Source of the DNA: Glycine soja
Taxonomy: Eukaryota; Streptophyta; Magnoliopsida; Fabales; Fabaceae
Assembly: GCF_004193775.1 (NCBI RefSeq)
Contig: NC_041002.1
Location: 10,142,485-10,206,484, forward strand
DNA: 64,000 nt
Direction: 5' to 3'
Below, one piece after another: positions 1-11,863 of this stretch. Position 1 is the stretch's first letter. Each line of letters starts with the position of its first letter. The notes under the pieces were generated by a model, which did no database searches, was not told the DNA's origin, and saw nothing but the letters and a program-made list of their open reading frames with translations. Both the position numbers and the translations under genes were made by a program.

Positions 1-330
1 TATATTTTTTTGGATTCTTTGACGTTCAAACCATGGAAAAAGTGTGTCACAAATATCATTAAAGTGTTGGGAATAATTTGAAAAAAATGCAGAACATGGC
101 CACTTAAGCATAGTTACAAGGGACCAAATCATAGTTTTTTTTATTTTGTGCTTCTATTCTAAGGTGGTATTCCATGGAACTGATTCACGATATTTTTTTT
201 TATTCTTTGACGTTCAAACCATGGAAAAAGTGTGTCACGAATATCATTAAAGTGTTGGGCATAATTTGAAAAAAATGCAGAACATGGGCATTTAAGCATA
301 GTTGCAAGGGTTCAAAGCATAGTTTTTTTG
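1..330. repeat. Two-copy direct repeat, ~188-bp period
   Basis: A block beginning near position 12 (TTCTTTGACGTTCAAACC) and running to about 145 is repeated from about 201 to 330 with a handful of substitutions. The offset is 188 bases. No coding potential is seen; the first copy may continue to the left of the window. Confidence 0.8.
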
Positions 331-1640
331 ATACCGTTACAGTGGTACTTAAACATATTTGATTCCATTATCCCATCATTTTATACTTCAATGACCAAGA
401 CGATGACCAGTCCCATAGGGTGGTGGACGCCGATTACGTTGCAGATTTCTTCTTTGCAGTATGATTAGTTCTCCCACGTCATGATGATGTTGTTGTTCTA
501 TGTTAGTATTTTTAATGTTGGTTGTTGCAGCTGAAGAACTTTGTCCTTGTTCTCCAAACGAATGTGTGCACACTATTCACCCGCATTCGTACGTTTACCG
601 CATTAACTTGGTTCTCAATAATTCGCATGGCCTCAAGATTACACTTAATGTTATTGTAATGCCTCGAGATTCTAAAGCACATTTATAATTTGTCTCGTTG
701 TAAGGCCTCGAGATTCAACACGACTGTGGTACTGTGACGCATCGAGATTCTAATGCACGTGAACCATGGACCCGTGATTGATTGCATATATAAACGTACC
801 ATGTCACCTAACACTTTGCACATTTATATTTGTGTGTACGTTTACATCAATGGTGAAATCATTCAAAGTTCAAGTGCAAATGCAATTTTCATATGTGACA
901 AGACAAAATCGTTACTCTTGAATCCAACAATGATGCTGCCAAATATAATCACCGCAATACAATAGATAATGGTGTTACGCCTATAATTAATGCCCTTTGG
1001 TATCGTTGTCCTATATATGAATTCAATGGTGAAGTTCAATATAAGGCAATTCAAATTATTGACGAAGAAGGTATTTTGTGCATGTTTCATACATTTGTCA
1101 ATATGACAAGTGTAATATGTATAGAACTTAAAGTTGATGTTCATAATTCATTATCACCTACTCAAGTTTGCGACCTAAGTTGGGCCGACATGAAGCAGAA
1201 GCTGGACAATTCCCTGAAATTAGAATGAATAATTTAACATATTTTGTTGTTGTATTGCATTGAAGTTTTTCTCAGTCTTTATTATGTAGTTGTAGTTGTT
1301 GCATGCTTTGAAGTTGTTATTTTCAATTTACTTTAGTAATAATAGTCTAGACATGCATGATTTCAGAGATGCGGAGCAATGTCACACCTAACCCTCACAT
1401 GCACCGACAACCCCATTAAAGTGTGGTGTTGCACACTGTTCACTCACATGCATATGTTTATCCCATTAACATGTTTCTGAACAATCCATGTGACCTTAGC
1501 ATGTGATGCGGAACACTGCGGTCAACAATCATCATGAAACGAATAGTCTGTCATGTATATTAATGTGTGGGGTTGCACACTGTTCACTCACATGTGTACA
1601 CTATTCCACAGTTGTATAATATTTACTCACATGCACTGAA
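331..1640. repeat. Gene-free region with diverged repeated blocks upstream of the MULE
   Basis: A block containing GCACACTGTTCACTCACATG occurs at about 1414-1460 and again at about 1558-1600, and a more diverged version lies at about 565-640. Short CCTCGAGATTC motifs recur at about 663, 706 and 738. No gene is supported here. These may be subterminal repeats of the MULE that follows, but I could not define its terminal inverted repeats. Confidence 0.5.
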
Positions 1641-1803
1641 TGTCCTACCTAACCCTCGTAACTAACTTTGTTGTCTAACACTCCCACCTAACCTTCCAAT
1701 CTGACGCTCCCACCAAACCCTCATAACTAACTTTGCCACCTAACCTTCCAATCTAACTCTCCCACCTAACATTCTAGTCTAACTCTCGTACTAAACTTTC
1801 TCA
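1640..1803. repeat. Degenerate CCTAACC/CTAACTC-rich tandem repeat
   Basis: Loose repeats of a unit resembling CCCACCTAACCTTCCAATCT run up to the TATA box of the MULE transposase remnant. They look like promoter-proximal repeats of the element rather than coding sequence. Confidence 0.5.
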
Positions 1804-1805
1804 GC

Positions 1806-1815
1806 CTATATATAA
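1806..1815 (+). promoter_or_regulatory. Putative TATA box of MULE transposase
   Basis: The sequence TATATATAA lies about 105 bases before the probable start ATG of the MULE transposase remnant, with a CA-rich leader between. The position fits a plant core promoter; no other evidence. Confidence 0.4.
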
Positions 1816-1918
1816 TATCACCATTTGACAACAACATATCACACACAACAACTTTCTCACAAAACAAAACTCGATTTGTAACTCTCACTATTTCCACTCA
1901 TATCCCATAAGCACCACC

Positions 1919-4712
1919 ATGGCTCCACCTAAAGAAATTGCGACCATCATTTACCACAATGGTCACATTGTAGACGACCCAGTTCAAGGATCGATGTACA
2001 CATCTGCGAGCCCAATATTTTTTTACGCCAGTCGTTCTATTACGTTTACATAATTCATTCAAAAAATTAACAATCGTCTCCCTGCTCGAGCAACTGAACA
2101 AGTTGCTCAACTGTTATTTCGTGTCCCTATTTCATTTCATCTGGGTTAGACACGTTTTATTTTAGCTCAACTATTCGACAATGATGATCTCAGAGGCGCG
2201 ATGGAAAAAATTCTCCAGAATCCACAATTGAATTCTGCCGAATTCTATGCTGTTACTGACCTTATTCCTCAACCACAACCATCATCTCCACAACCCTCAT
2301 GTCCATAACTACAACTACCGCCTCCACATTAGTTACCGTACAACAACATAGACCTCAACAATCCAGTATCTTCATACAACAACCTTCAAGCAGAAGACCC
2401 CTTTGACATTTATACTTCATACACACAACTATTATCCGGAAATGATTCTTTTTTTTATACCCAACTAACATCCTTTGACCAACAATACCATCCTTCATCC
2501 CCCTTTATGCCACCTTCACAACTACCACAAACGCAAACATCAAGCCGAGCTGAACATCCAATTGCTAACGAAGATCCCATTATACGATTTCATGATGAAA
2601 ACATGGATGATTTTAGTGAGGATGAGGATCAACAATTCTTTGATCACAACAATCACCAAAGCGATGACCAAAGTGATGACCAAAGCGATGATGAGGGTGT
2701 TGGCAGACCAACGACACCTCCGTTGCAATATCACCAACCTAGGTGTCCAGTACACTTGAACTTTGACCACGTACCACACTATATTGATCGACACCATTTT
2801 GTTCATCAGCAACATAATGTACAACCACCAATCGGTGCACTCGAGGTTGGCATGACCTTTGATGAAAAAGCACAATGTATTCGAGCAGTCAAAGAATACA
2901 ACATCAGAAATCATTTTGATTGTAGAACAATTTACTCTAACCAGAGAAGGCTAAAATTTATGTGTAAATTACATGAAAATGGTTGTATATGGAGCTGGGT
3001 GCATGCAATTCAAAGAGGCATAACAAATGGATTATCAAGAGTATTAGAGGTCATCACACTTGTCTCATGCCAATGCTCAGACAAGATCATTGCCAACTCG
3101 ATAAACACGTCATAGCACAGATCATCCAACCAATTGTCAAAATAAACTTAACCATCTCCATCAAGACGTTGATTGTAGAGATCAAAACATTCATGAATTA
3201 TACCCCATCCTACAAGAAGACATGGTTAGCAAAGTAAAAAGCATTGGAGATGATTCATGGAAACTGGGAAGAATCATATGTCAAACTGCCAAAACTTTTG
3301 GGAGCTTTGCAATCTTGTGTTCCCGAGACTGTGGTCGCTGCTCAAACAGAATTCGTGCATGAAGGAGGAGAAATAGTACCGGGCAAAAGATTATTTAAAC
3401 GTGTCTTTTGGTCATTTGGTCCATGCATTAATGGTTTTGCATATTGCAAACCCATAGTACAAGTAAATGGTACATGGCTTTACGAGAAGTATACTGGCAC
3501 ATTGTTGATAGCTACCTCACAAGATGGAACTAACCATATCTTCCCGATTGCATATGCCATTGTAGAAAGGGAGACAACTTCAGCTTGGGGTTTTTTTCTA
3601 AAGAATTTGAGAAGACATGTTACTCCGCAAAGTAACATTTCTCTCATTTCAAACCGACACCCCTAAATTATAAGTGCCTACAACAACCCAAGTAACTTAT
3701 GAGTCCAGGACACATGCCATTTCTTTTGTCTATGCCACATTGCACAAAACTTTCTTTGCGGTAACTCAAACTGCAAACATTTAAAGAAACTACTCATGTT
3801 GGCTGGTGAGAATCTATTTTATTTATTCGTTAAACTTTTCTTTCAATCAAATTTTATAACTGAATAGATTGTTGAATATTTACAGGTTACCCATACACAT
3901 AGAAGATGCACTGGCGACATCTTGGGGATATCCGTGCAAATAAGCCTAGTGCAGTTAAATGGCTTGATCAATTACCCAAACAAAAATGAGTACAATGTTT
4001 CAATGAGGGGAAACGTTGGGGACATATGACTACCAATTTGTCTGAGTCTGTTAATTCCATGTTCAAAAACACAAGACATTTGTCAGTGTCATCATTGGTT
4101 GAGGAGACGTATTTCAAGACCGCACAACTCTTTGCTAATAGAGGTCGACAAACTCAGGTAATGATCAACTCTGGCTCATAGTATTCTGAAGTCGTCTTCG
4201 ATGCAACGAATAACGGTCAACAAGAATCTAATACACACATTGTAAATGAATTCGACAGACACAATTACACTTTTATAATAACAGAGACTTAATCCCCACT
4301 TTAAACACCTAGACCACCTGGAAGGTTTAGAGTAATGTTACAATCCCAAAAGTGTGATTGTGATGAATATCAGGCTAAACACTTACCATGTTCTCACGTC
4401 ATGGCTGCCTGTAAATTTGTCAATGTTGATCCAATGACCTATGTGCCAATGTTATTCACTTTACAACACATTTTGCACATCTACGACAACTCCTTTGGTT
4501 TACTGCCACACGAATCAATGTGGCAAGAATATGAAGATCAGTGGGGACCTGATCCAAGGAGAAAGATGACTGCAAAGGGTCATCCCGTTTCAACTCGCAT
4601 TCCTACTGAGATGGGCGAAAACGAAAATGAGCGGGCAAGTAAAAAAAAATGTGGACTTTGCCGGCAACATGGTCATAACAGAAACAATTGTCCTAACATA
4701 TTTTCATCTTAA
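1919..4712 (+). pseudogene. Mutator-like (MULE/MuDR) transposase, broken
   Basis: The reading starts at the ATG at 1919 with a typical plant MULE N-terminus (MAPPKEIATIIYHNG) and breaks after about 45 codons. Further pieces follow in several frames: an acidic region with the MuDR-type N-terminal domain (2507-3115), the MULE transposase core (3244-3666, GTLLIATSQDGTNHIFPIAY), and the C-terminal part (4335-4712) with a SWIM zinc finger (CDCDEYQ...CSH) and a CCHC knuckle (CGLCRQHGHNRNNC). Stops and frameshifts separate the pieces. In the core, the position of the first catalytic Asp of the DDE triad (usually I/V-DGTHL) reads VNGTWL, an Asp-to-Asn change. The element therefore cannot make an active transposase. 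Terminal inverted repeats were not identified. Confidence 0.9.
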
Positions 4713-5511
4713 GTTTTTCCTTAGCCAAATGTGATGTTTATATATTTTATTGATAATGCAGTATAATGTTCTTCTATAAGTAAATTGTTAAAACCTTTAC
4801 TTTTATCATTTTTTAATTAAATCTAATGACATAAAAAAACTAATTGTATTTAGTAAAATAATTATATTAAAAATTTTAAAATTTTTACTAAAATAAATAT
4901 ATTATTATAAAAAATTCAGATTTTAAAACATATATTCACCCAAAATATATCTTAAATAATTTAAATAATGTAACAAAAATAATTAAATTTAATAATATCA
5001 TTTTCTTAATAACAAAATTAATTTAATAAATATTACAAATAATAATTTAATAAATAAGTAATTTTAAAAGTAATTAAAAATAATTTTATATAATATAATA
5101 TTTAATTTTTATAATATTTTTTTTTAAATCAAGAAGGGAAGTCGGGGTAGCCAAACCTAACTTCCGTGAAGCAATGCTAAACTGGTGTAGTTTGGGGAAA
5201 AATTCTCAAACTGGTGTATATTGGGCATTTGCAAGAGAGAGAAGGTGCATATCAGTAAAAAAAACCTATAAAAAAGAAATATTTTTACCTACTTTGATTA
5301 TCAATCTCTACACGTTAAATGCCTATAAGCTATCTTTTATAGTCATTTTTTTTGCATCAAAACTAAATCTAAAGGGTACATTACTATTAATCGAAACTAC
5401 AAAACTGATTTTGACTTTATAAAACCCGCTTGAAACATATTGAAAAATGACAATGGTATGTATGTATCATTACTAAAAATTACACCCATTATAGAAACTA
5501 GGAACAAATTA
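4713..5511. other. AT-rich intergenic sequence
   Basis: No gene seen. Very AT-rich, probably including the 3' part of the MULE. A short imperfect stem (GGAAGT near 5137 pairing with ACTTCC near 5159) is present. The 82-codon open frame at 5174-5422 has no recognisable family. Confidence 0.5.
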
Positions 5512-5582
5512 TATTTCCTTCGTTTCAAAATAAATTAGTTATTTTTTTTAAAAAATTAATACTTACTTCATCTTTAAATATA

Positions 5583-6056
5583 GGCAAAATTGCATTTTTT
5601 GTCCCCCAGTTTGTCTCCAATTTTGGATTCGGTCCCCCAGTAAATTAATTCACAAATTTTGTCCTCCTATTTTCTAAAATCATGCAATGTTGGTCCCCCT
5701 AGGCCACAATTGGACGTTGATCATTAACAAGTGATGTTGACTGTCATGTGTCACGTTCTTATTAGATGATGACTGTCACGTGTCATGTTCTGATTGGTCA
5801 ATGAAAATAACAATTTATTTCATCTTTCATAGAGTTGACATCCAATCAGAATATGATACGTGGCAGTCATCATCCAATAAGAATGTGACACGTGGTAGTC
5901 AACACTACTTGCTAACGGTCAACGTCCAATTGTGACATGGGGGACCAACATTGAATGATTTTAGAAAATAGGAGGACAAAATTTGTGAACTAATTTACTA
6001 GGGGACCAAATCCGAAATTGGAAAAAAAATTGGGGAACCAAATTTACAATTTTGCC
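5583..6056. mobile_element. Foldback MULE-type MITE with 9-bp target duplication
   Basis: The element begins GGCAAAATTG and ends CAATTTTGCC. The two halves are long inverted repeats of about 210 bp: the left half holds the series TTTTGTCCCCCAG... and CACGTGTCATGTTCTGATTGG, and the right half holds its complement. TTAAATATA directly flanks both sides (5574-5582 and 6057-6065), a perfect 9-bp duplication as made by Mutator-superfamily transposases. There is no coding sequence, so it is non-autonomous. Confidence 0.85.
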
Positions 6057-6300
6057 TTAAATATAAGACTCTTTTAACTAATTCATATATTTTTAAAAAA
6101 AATGTTTAACACAATTAATAGCATTAAATTTGTTAATAATTGGTATTATTTGGTCAAAATTACCTTTAACTTTATTGAAACTCATAATCGCATTCTTTAC
6201 ACTTAATTGCTTTCACACCTAATTAATATGTGTTGGTCTCCTTATTCAATCTTTATAAAAGAGATAATGCATTATCTTTTAAATATATACTAGTCTGTAA

Positions 6301-6318
6301 CCCGTGCGTACGCACGGG
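6301..6318 (-). other. Helitron 3' terminal hairpin
   Basis: CCCGTGCGTACGCACGGG is a perfect 18-base palindrome (9-bp stem with no spare loop bases) ending 7 bases before the terminal CTAG at 6290-6293. Its position and GC-richness match the Helitron 3' transposition terminator. Confidence 0.85.
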
Positions 6319-6409
6319 TCACTTGGTTAATAAAATTGCAATCACAGGAGCATAATTGAATATTAAATAGATATATAATTATAATGTTGATGAAATAGAG
6401 TGTCCGTGC

Positions 6410-6545
6410 TATAAATACATCTGTCAGGATGTTGTTTGTATCATTAGACTGTAAGTGAAAAAATAATATTTGTTAGGGTGTTGTTCGTATATTTTTATAA
6501 GTGATATAAATACAATCTGTCAAGATGCTGTTTGTATATAACATA
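6410..6545. repeat. Short direct repeats next to the Helitron 3' end
   Basis: Variants of CTGTCAGGATGTTGTTTGTAT occur three times (about 6420, 6472 and 6517). They are probably subterminal repeats of the Helitron. From here to 7535 the sequence is AT-rich and no gene is seen. Confidence 0.45.
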
Positions 6546-7535
6546 AAGATAATTTGCATGAAGACTTGATTGTGTTGAAAATATTTTAGAGTTGATTTAA
6601 ATTATATAAAAGAAACATGGGAAATAAATTAGAAATATTTTGTTTTTCTGGAAAGAAATTATTTTACATGCATTTAATTGTGAAGAGGGACTAAATTTTA
6701 AAAATAATTTTGTAAAAATGTTTAGTGAGCATATGAAAATAATATTTTGATTATAAAAGATAATTTAGACTCATAAAAAAACTATGTTTTAGTCTTTGTT
6801 TAAAAAAATGTTTCAGTGTATACAAATAATTTGTTTTGATGTTAAATAATTTTGTTATCTCTATAAATAGTAGTATTTAATTCTGATCCAAAATAAAATT
6901 TAATTTAATTCAGCAAAAAAAAATTCAAATTTGTAGTTATGTGTTACAGGTGGTGGCAGTATTAAGCTATGTGGTTTTTTGTATAAAGCCGAAAACGGAC
7001 TGCACATAGACGTGGGTAAAAAAAAACATAATAGAAACAACAGTGTGCATGAGAACAAAATCAGACAAACCTGACACATGTTTTTAGTATTTCAGTGCCA
7101 AGGAAACCAAAAAAGGTAAAGACACAATGAATGGCAGCAACATACAAATAAAAGGTTTAATACTGCGGCTACACTTTTGATCAAAATAGTTTTACTAATT
7201 GCAACTATTTATTTGAAACAGAAATTTGAACCATTATATTATTATGTAATAATATAATAATCTAACTTAAATGTTCATTTGATTTCATCATTTAATCTAA
7301 TTTAGAAGTCAATATTGACCTATCTCTGTTTTTGTTTAAATACCAACAATATTGACCTATCGCTTGGACGTAGTTCGCAAAATCAATATAAAAATCAAAC
7401 AACAAACAAAGCGCTGAGAAAATTTAACAGAACGTAAATATTTGTAATATTGAAGCGAGCAAATTGTCTGGTGGTGGTGGCAGGAAACATAAAATATTAA
7501 ACTTTTTTTTTAAAAAAAGATGAATATAAAAAAAC

Positions 7536-8502
7536 TTAATCATCAGAGTCGGGGTCGGTGTTGCTGTTGTTCCATTCGATGGCTTTCCTTATCAGCAGCT
7601 CCCATGCATGGTCATGAAAACGGTAGTAAAAGACTACCTCATCTCCGGCTTTTAAATTTTTTTCATGAATTAGGTTGAACCATGGTTGTGTAATGGCAGG
7701 GACGTCATGGTGGATGGTGAGTGGCCATTTGGTGGATTTTGAAAGTCTGTGGTGGATGGTAATACTTTTTTTGGAGCCATACACAAATTTGGAAGCCGCT
7801 GCAGGAAGTGTCTGTATCATCAAAAGAAAGAATGGTTAAACGAATTGATGAGGAAACCACAAAGTATGATAGACTGAAAAAAGTGTAGTATAACGCACTA
7901 AAGGTAGGTTCTGTTGTAGCATATCATCTGTGATATCAACAGTAAAGATGTATCTCCTTCTATAAATGATGGGTTTTAGGTTAGAGTGGTGGTGTGCAAG
8001 TCCGTCAATATGAACGGTGAAAGTGGTGTTTTTGTCACCGGCGACCAAACGTAGAATCACGCTTTCGTGGAGGTTGTGTGCCCTTCTAAAATCATTCAAG
8101 CCATCAGCAAAAAAACATTTAGTACCGAGTGTTCTTACCCTAATGAAATGTATCTCGCCATCGTAGTGGAATAAAACGTATTTGGGGTAGTTGTGCAGCC
8201 ATTGCCTGTGATAGGTAAAAGGAACTTGGAGAAGGTTCTGCAGGCTAAGAAAGTAAGGCGAGGCAGTTGAAAAAAAATGGAAATGCAGTTAAGTAGAAAA
8301 CATTTTTTATGTGAAATGTTACCTTTTGAACTCTGAAAGGTGCGGTGAATCTTATGTTGTCCATTGGATCGCGTGGGAACTATACGAATAATGTGAAAAT
8401 GTTAAGTAACCAAAGGAATAGAGGAAACAAATATAAGAAAGATGAAAATGAGAAGAAGAAGAAATAAATTACAATAGTGGAGCGTGATGCGGAAGTGGCC
8501 AT
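7536..8502 (-). CDS. Two-B3-domain DNA-binding protein, intact, carried by the Helitron
   Basis: Four exons join in phase: 8502-8473, 8379-8323, 8237-7899 and 7811-7536, all introns GT..AG. They give 233 codons plus stop, starting MATSASRSTI and ending in an acidic tail (NTDPDSDD). The first B3-like domain spans roughly residues 18-105 and includes WLHNYPKYVLFHYDGEIHF and FADGLNDFRRAHNL. The second spans roughly 143-222 and includes LPAAASKFV, KWPLTIHH, WFNLIHEKNLKAGDEVVFYY and WELLIRK. B3 domains are plant-specific DNA-binding folds of the ARF/RAV/REM families; two B3 domains with no other domain resembles REM-type proteins. This is a model from the sequence only. The gene lies wholly within the Helitron, nearest its 3' end, and may be captured cargo or a resident gene. 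No target gene can be inferred. Confidence 0.72.
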
Positions 8503-8503
8503 A

Positions 8504-8845
8504 AGAATGCAAAGAAGATGAATAGGGAGTCTACTTTGATTTGGCAAGATGCGAAGAGGATGAATACGAAGTGCAGTATAGGTATATACATGTGTATAGA
8601 AGTGTTGTAAGTGTTGGTGGTGTTATATCGATATAATGACTGATTTAATTAACAAATTAAATGGTGACTCTTGGATGCAAATAAGATGAATAGGGAGTTT
8701 GGTTTGGTTTGGCAGAATGTGAAGAAGATGAAGAGATGTGTACTATACGTAGATATATCTGTATAGAAGTGTTGTAAGTGGCAGTGGTGTTATATCGATA
8801 TAATGATTGATTTAATTAAGAAATTAAATTAAATGGTGACTCTTT
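8504..8845. repeat. Tandem duplication upstream of the B3 gene
   Basis: A block starting GAATGCAAAGAAGATGAATAG at about 8505 recurs from about 8673 (period ~168), including the shared stretch AGAAGTGTTGTAAGTG and GTTATATCGATATAATGA. The first copy begins at the B3 start codon, so the duplication covers the 5' leader and proximal promoter of the minus-strand gene. Confidence 0.75.
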
Positions 8846-9184
8846 GTTGTTGAACGATGCAAAAAAGAGTTGTGAAGAGTCATAACCCTATACAGCGCTG
8901 ACGTCTCTCGATAATGATTACATCTGATGTAGTATAGGGAGATACAACTGCAGTAATTGTCTTAGTGCATTTATTACGATAGTGCCTTAGTGGTGTAAGT
9001 TTTATGTGGGATGGGAAAGCGGTTTTTGGAAGTTCAGAAGGCAATCTGATAGCAGAGTAAGTGGGGATATGAAGCGTGTAGGAAGTGTGTAGGTATCGGG
9101 AAAAGTAAGGGTTGAGCAGCAGTTGTGCAGTGTATTTATTAGCAATAGGGATTGGTTGGTGTAATTTTGATTTGGCAGTGAATA

Positions 9185-9495
9185 TAGGTTGAATTTATTT
9201 GTAGAGTAAGTGGATGTTCAAAAGTTTATGGTATAGGACTGAAAGCATGAATACAAACTGTGGATGGTTGGTCCAGCACCCCAAGGACTTCAAAAACATT
9301 TTCATTAAATTAAATCATACGATATCATTCATATTCATCATATCATATCATCATATTAAATATTAAAGGATTGAAGTTGGATTTATTTGTAGACTAAGTG
9401 GAAGTGTAAAAACCAATTGTATAGGAGTGTAAGCACGAATACAAAATGTGCAGGGGTGGCCCAGGTAGTTGGAAAACATTTTCGTTAAATCACAT
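9185..9495. repeat. Tandem duplication, ~185-bp period
   Basis: The stretch with ATTTATTTGTAGAGTAAGTGG, then GAATACAAACTGTG and AAAACATTTTCATTAAAT (about 9190-9310) recurs at about 9377-9490 with substitutions. Non-coding, between the B3 and helicase genes of the Helitron. Confidence 0.65.
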
Positions 9496-9644
9496 TAAAT
9501 AAAAAAGGATTTCAATTTAATTAACCATAATATGGATTTGTACGTGTATTTCGTAAATTATTGTATGATTTGTAGTTATATAAATAAATTACCATGAAAT
9601 AACAATTTGATATTGACCATGTAATATAAATTTTCAGATAACAT

Positions 9645-9900
9645 TTGCAGCATTAAATAAATTTGTTGAAGTTGGATTGAATTCCCCGAAGTCAGTATAG
9701 GAATTTTGGAATGCAACAACATACATGATATATGTGTTATATGTCAAACTGAAAAAAAGGAGTAAAAGAGAATATAATTTAGAATTAAATAAATTAGTTG
9801 AAGTTGCATTGAATTCCCCAAAGTGACTATAACAATTTTGGAATGCAACAACATACATAGTGCATGTCTTATATGTCAGACTGAATAAAACAAACAAACA
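9645..9900. repeat. Tandem duplication, ~136-bp period
   Basis: Two copies (about 9649-9770 and 9783-9900) share AAATAAATTTGTTGAAGTTG, TTTTGGAATGCAACAACATA and a closing TATGTCAGACTGAA. They lie just downstream of the helicase stop codon. An 87-codon open frame across them is only a product of the repeat. Confidence 0.75.
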
Positions 9901-9956
9901 AAAAGGTGTAATTAATGGGACAACATAATTGTATTGTATGATGGAAGGATACCTGT

Positions 9957-11685
9957 TTATAAATTCGCAAAGACTTCGTTGTAAACAACATTAGTGGTAA
10001 TATTTTTTGGATTACCATCATTGTCATGTATAAGAATATGAAGTCCATCTTTGTTTTTGACCCTTGAGAGTGCAACATATAGTTGGCCATGACTAAAACC
10101 TGGGTGTGGCAAATACAGTCCTATGTGATGAAATGATTGTCCCTGAGATTTGTTTATAGTCATAGCATAAGAAACTATGAATGGAAACTGCCTCCTTATA
10201 AGTTTGAATGGCCATGCAGATTCAGAAGGAGACATATTTATTCTGGGTATGTATGTCCTATTTCCTAAATTAGGCCCAGTAATTACTTCAGCCTCAATCA
10301 CATTAGATCCGAGTTTGGTGATAATGAGCCTAGTTCCATTGCACAGGCCATCATTCTGGTCGAGATTTTGTAATAGCATGATTGGAGTTCCAACCTTAAG
10401 CTTTAATTTATGATTAGGTATACCTGATGTTTGCAATGAATATAGGAATTCAGGTGGTAATAATGCAAAAACAGGATTGAGCAATTCATCTGATTTATCA
10501 ATACTATCTGCGCTGCAATACTTTTTTTCGTGATTGGGTATAAGTGATAGGGCATAATCATTTATTTTGCCAACAATTTCTTTTTTAGACGCAAGAACAA
10601 CTCTTTTTTGCAAGTAATCTGTGTCACTGTAGTTATCTATCAAGCTGGGATAGGTGGCTTCAACAATAGCATGGATAGGATCATCATAATTTTTGACGAG
10701 AAACTCATCTGGAATAGTGATTTCTGAAAATCTGTCATTATATTGTCCAATTTTTCCATCTCCTATGTCAAGTAGCCAATGTGAAAATTGTTTGAGTTCT
10801 TCATTGTTGGGCTGTTGGGGAGCATTTGATAGCAATCTCATGTTTTTTGTAAGTTTAAGAATTTGGCAATGGTCCCAAATGTATGATGCATTTATAGTTG
10901 CATGGACGATGTCTAAGCAATTACCTTTTGGAGCAATTGGCAAGATCTGTCGGAAATCTCCCCCAAAAACCATAATTTTCCCTCCAAAAGGCAGGTTGTT
11001 TTGCATGATGTCTTTAAGACTTTTATCTAGTGCCTCAAATGCAAATTTGTGACACATTGGAGCTTCATCCCAGACTATTAGTTTTGTAACCTTTAATAGT
11101 TCAGCTAACTCACTGCCTTGATGAATATTGCATGTTGAATTTTCTGTTGCAGGGACTGGCATAGCAAATTTGGAATGTGCAGTCCGACCACCAGGCAATA
11201 CTAATGAAGCAATTCCACTTGAAGCAACTGTACAAACAATTCCACCATTGGAGCGTATACCAGATGATAAGGTTGTCCAAACAAATGTTTTGCCAGTTCC
11301 ACCATATCCACAGAGAAAGTAAACTGCAGCTGATTGAGTGTTAACCACAGACATAATGGTATCGACAATAGTTTTTTGCTCATCTGTAATTATATATTCA
11401 CATATTAACAAATATTAATATATACTATTGTGATTAAGGAGTTCCTATATCAAATGCGTCATAATTTGTGAGTACCTGTCAGCAATTGGTATGCCGTGTT
11501 GTATTGTTCTGCTAACATCTCTTTGTCATATGCCATTTCATTATGGATCAGATTACTATGATGTTGGTTTCGTGCATATCCTATTGCGTATGGCATGGAT
11601 GAAAAATCTCGCAAGCTTCTTCTATTCGCTTGAGGCATATTCTCAATCTCAGTTAAGCATAAATGAATTGTTTCCTTTTCAGTAA
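9957..11685 (-). pseudogene. Helitron-type PIF1 helicase, C-terminal part only
   Basis: A 5'->3' DNA helicase of the Pif1/RecD-like superfamily 1 type, as fused to Rep in Helitron transposases. The main exon runs 11393-9957 and joins in phase across a GT..AG intron to an upstream exon ending at 11476. Visible motifs are Walker A GYGGTGKT, Walker B IVWDEAPM, GGDFRQILP, and near the end SYAMTINKSQGQ and YVALSRVK. The upstream exon contains the linker typical of Helitron helicases (ANRRSLRDFSSMPYAIGY). The helicase core reads without a stop to the TAA at 9957. Nothing resembling the HUH Rep nuclease is seen further upstream, where the RPA-like gene ends about 880 bases away. It is therefore probably a truncated RepHel, though a short open reading continues to an ATG at 11863. 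Confidence 0.85.
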
Positions 11686-11863
11686 GGCGAATACATGTGA
11701 TTAGCAAAATAATAAACATAATGATTATGAGTAAACAATATTTATTTAGAATATATAAAATCACCTTGTTTTCTATGATTGAATATGATATCATCTGCCA
11801 TCTATTAGCTAATGTGTTCAATTTGAAATATGAAATTTCTATTTTACATCTTTTATTTGGCAT

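Noticed and set aside
388..1144. Short open frames on both strands near the left end
   Set aside because: No family resemblance, overlapping on opposite strands, in repeat-containing DNA.
8084..8138. Possible intron in the B3 gene between GTAAGA (8138) and TTTTAG (8086)
   Set aside because: Splicing there breaks the frame, while reading through keeps it and supplies the expected FADGLNDFR part of the B3 fold.
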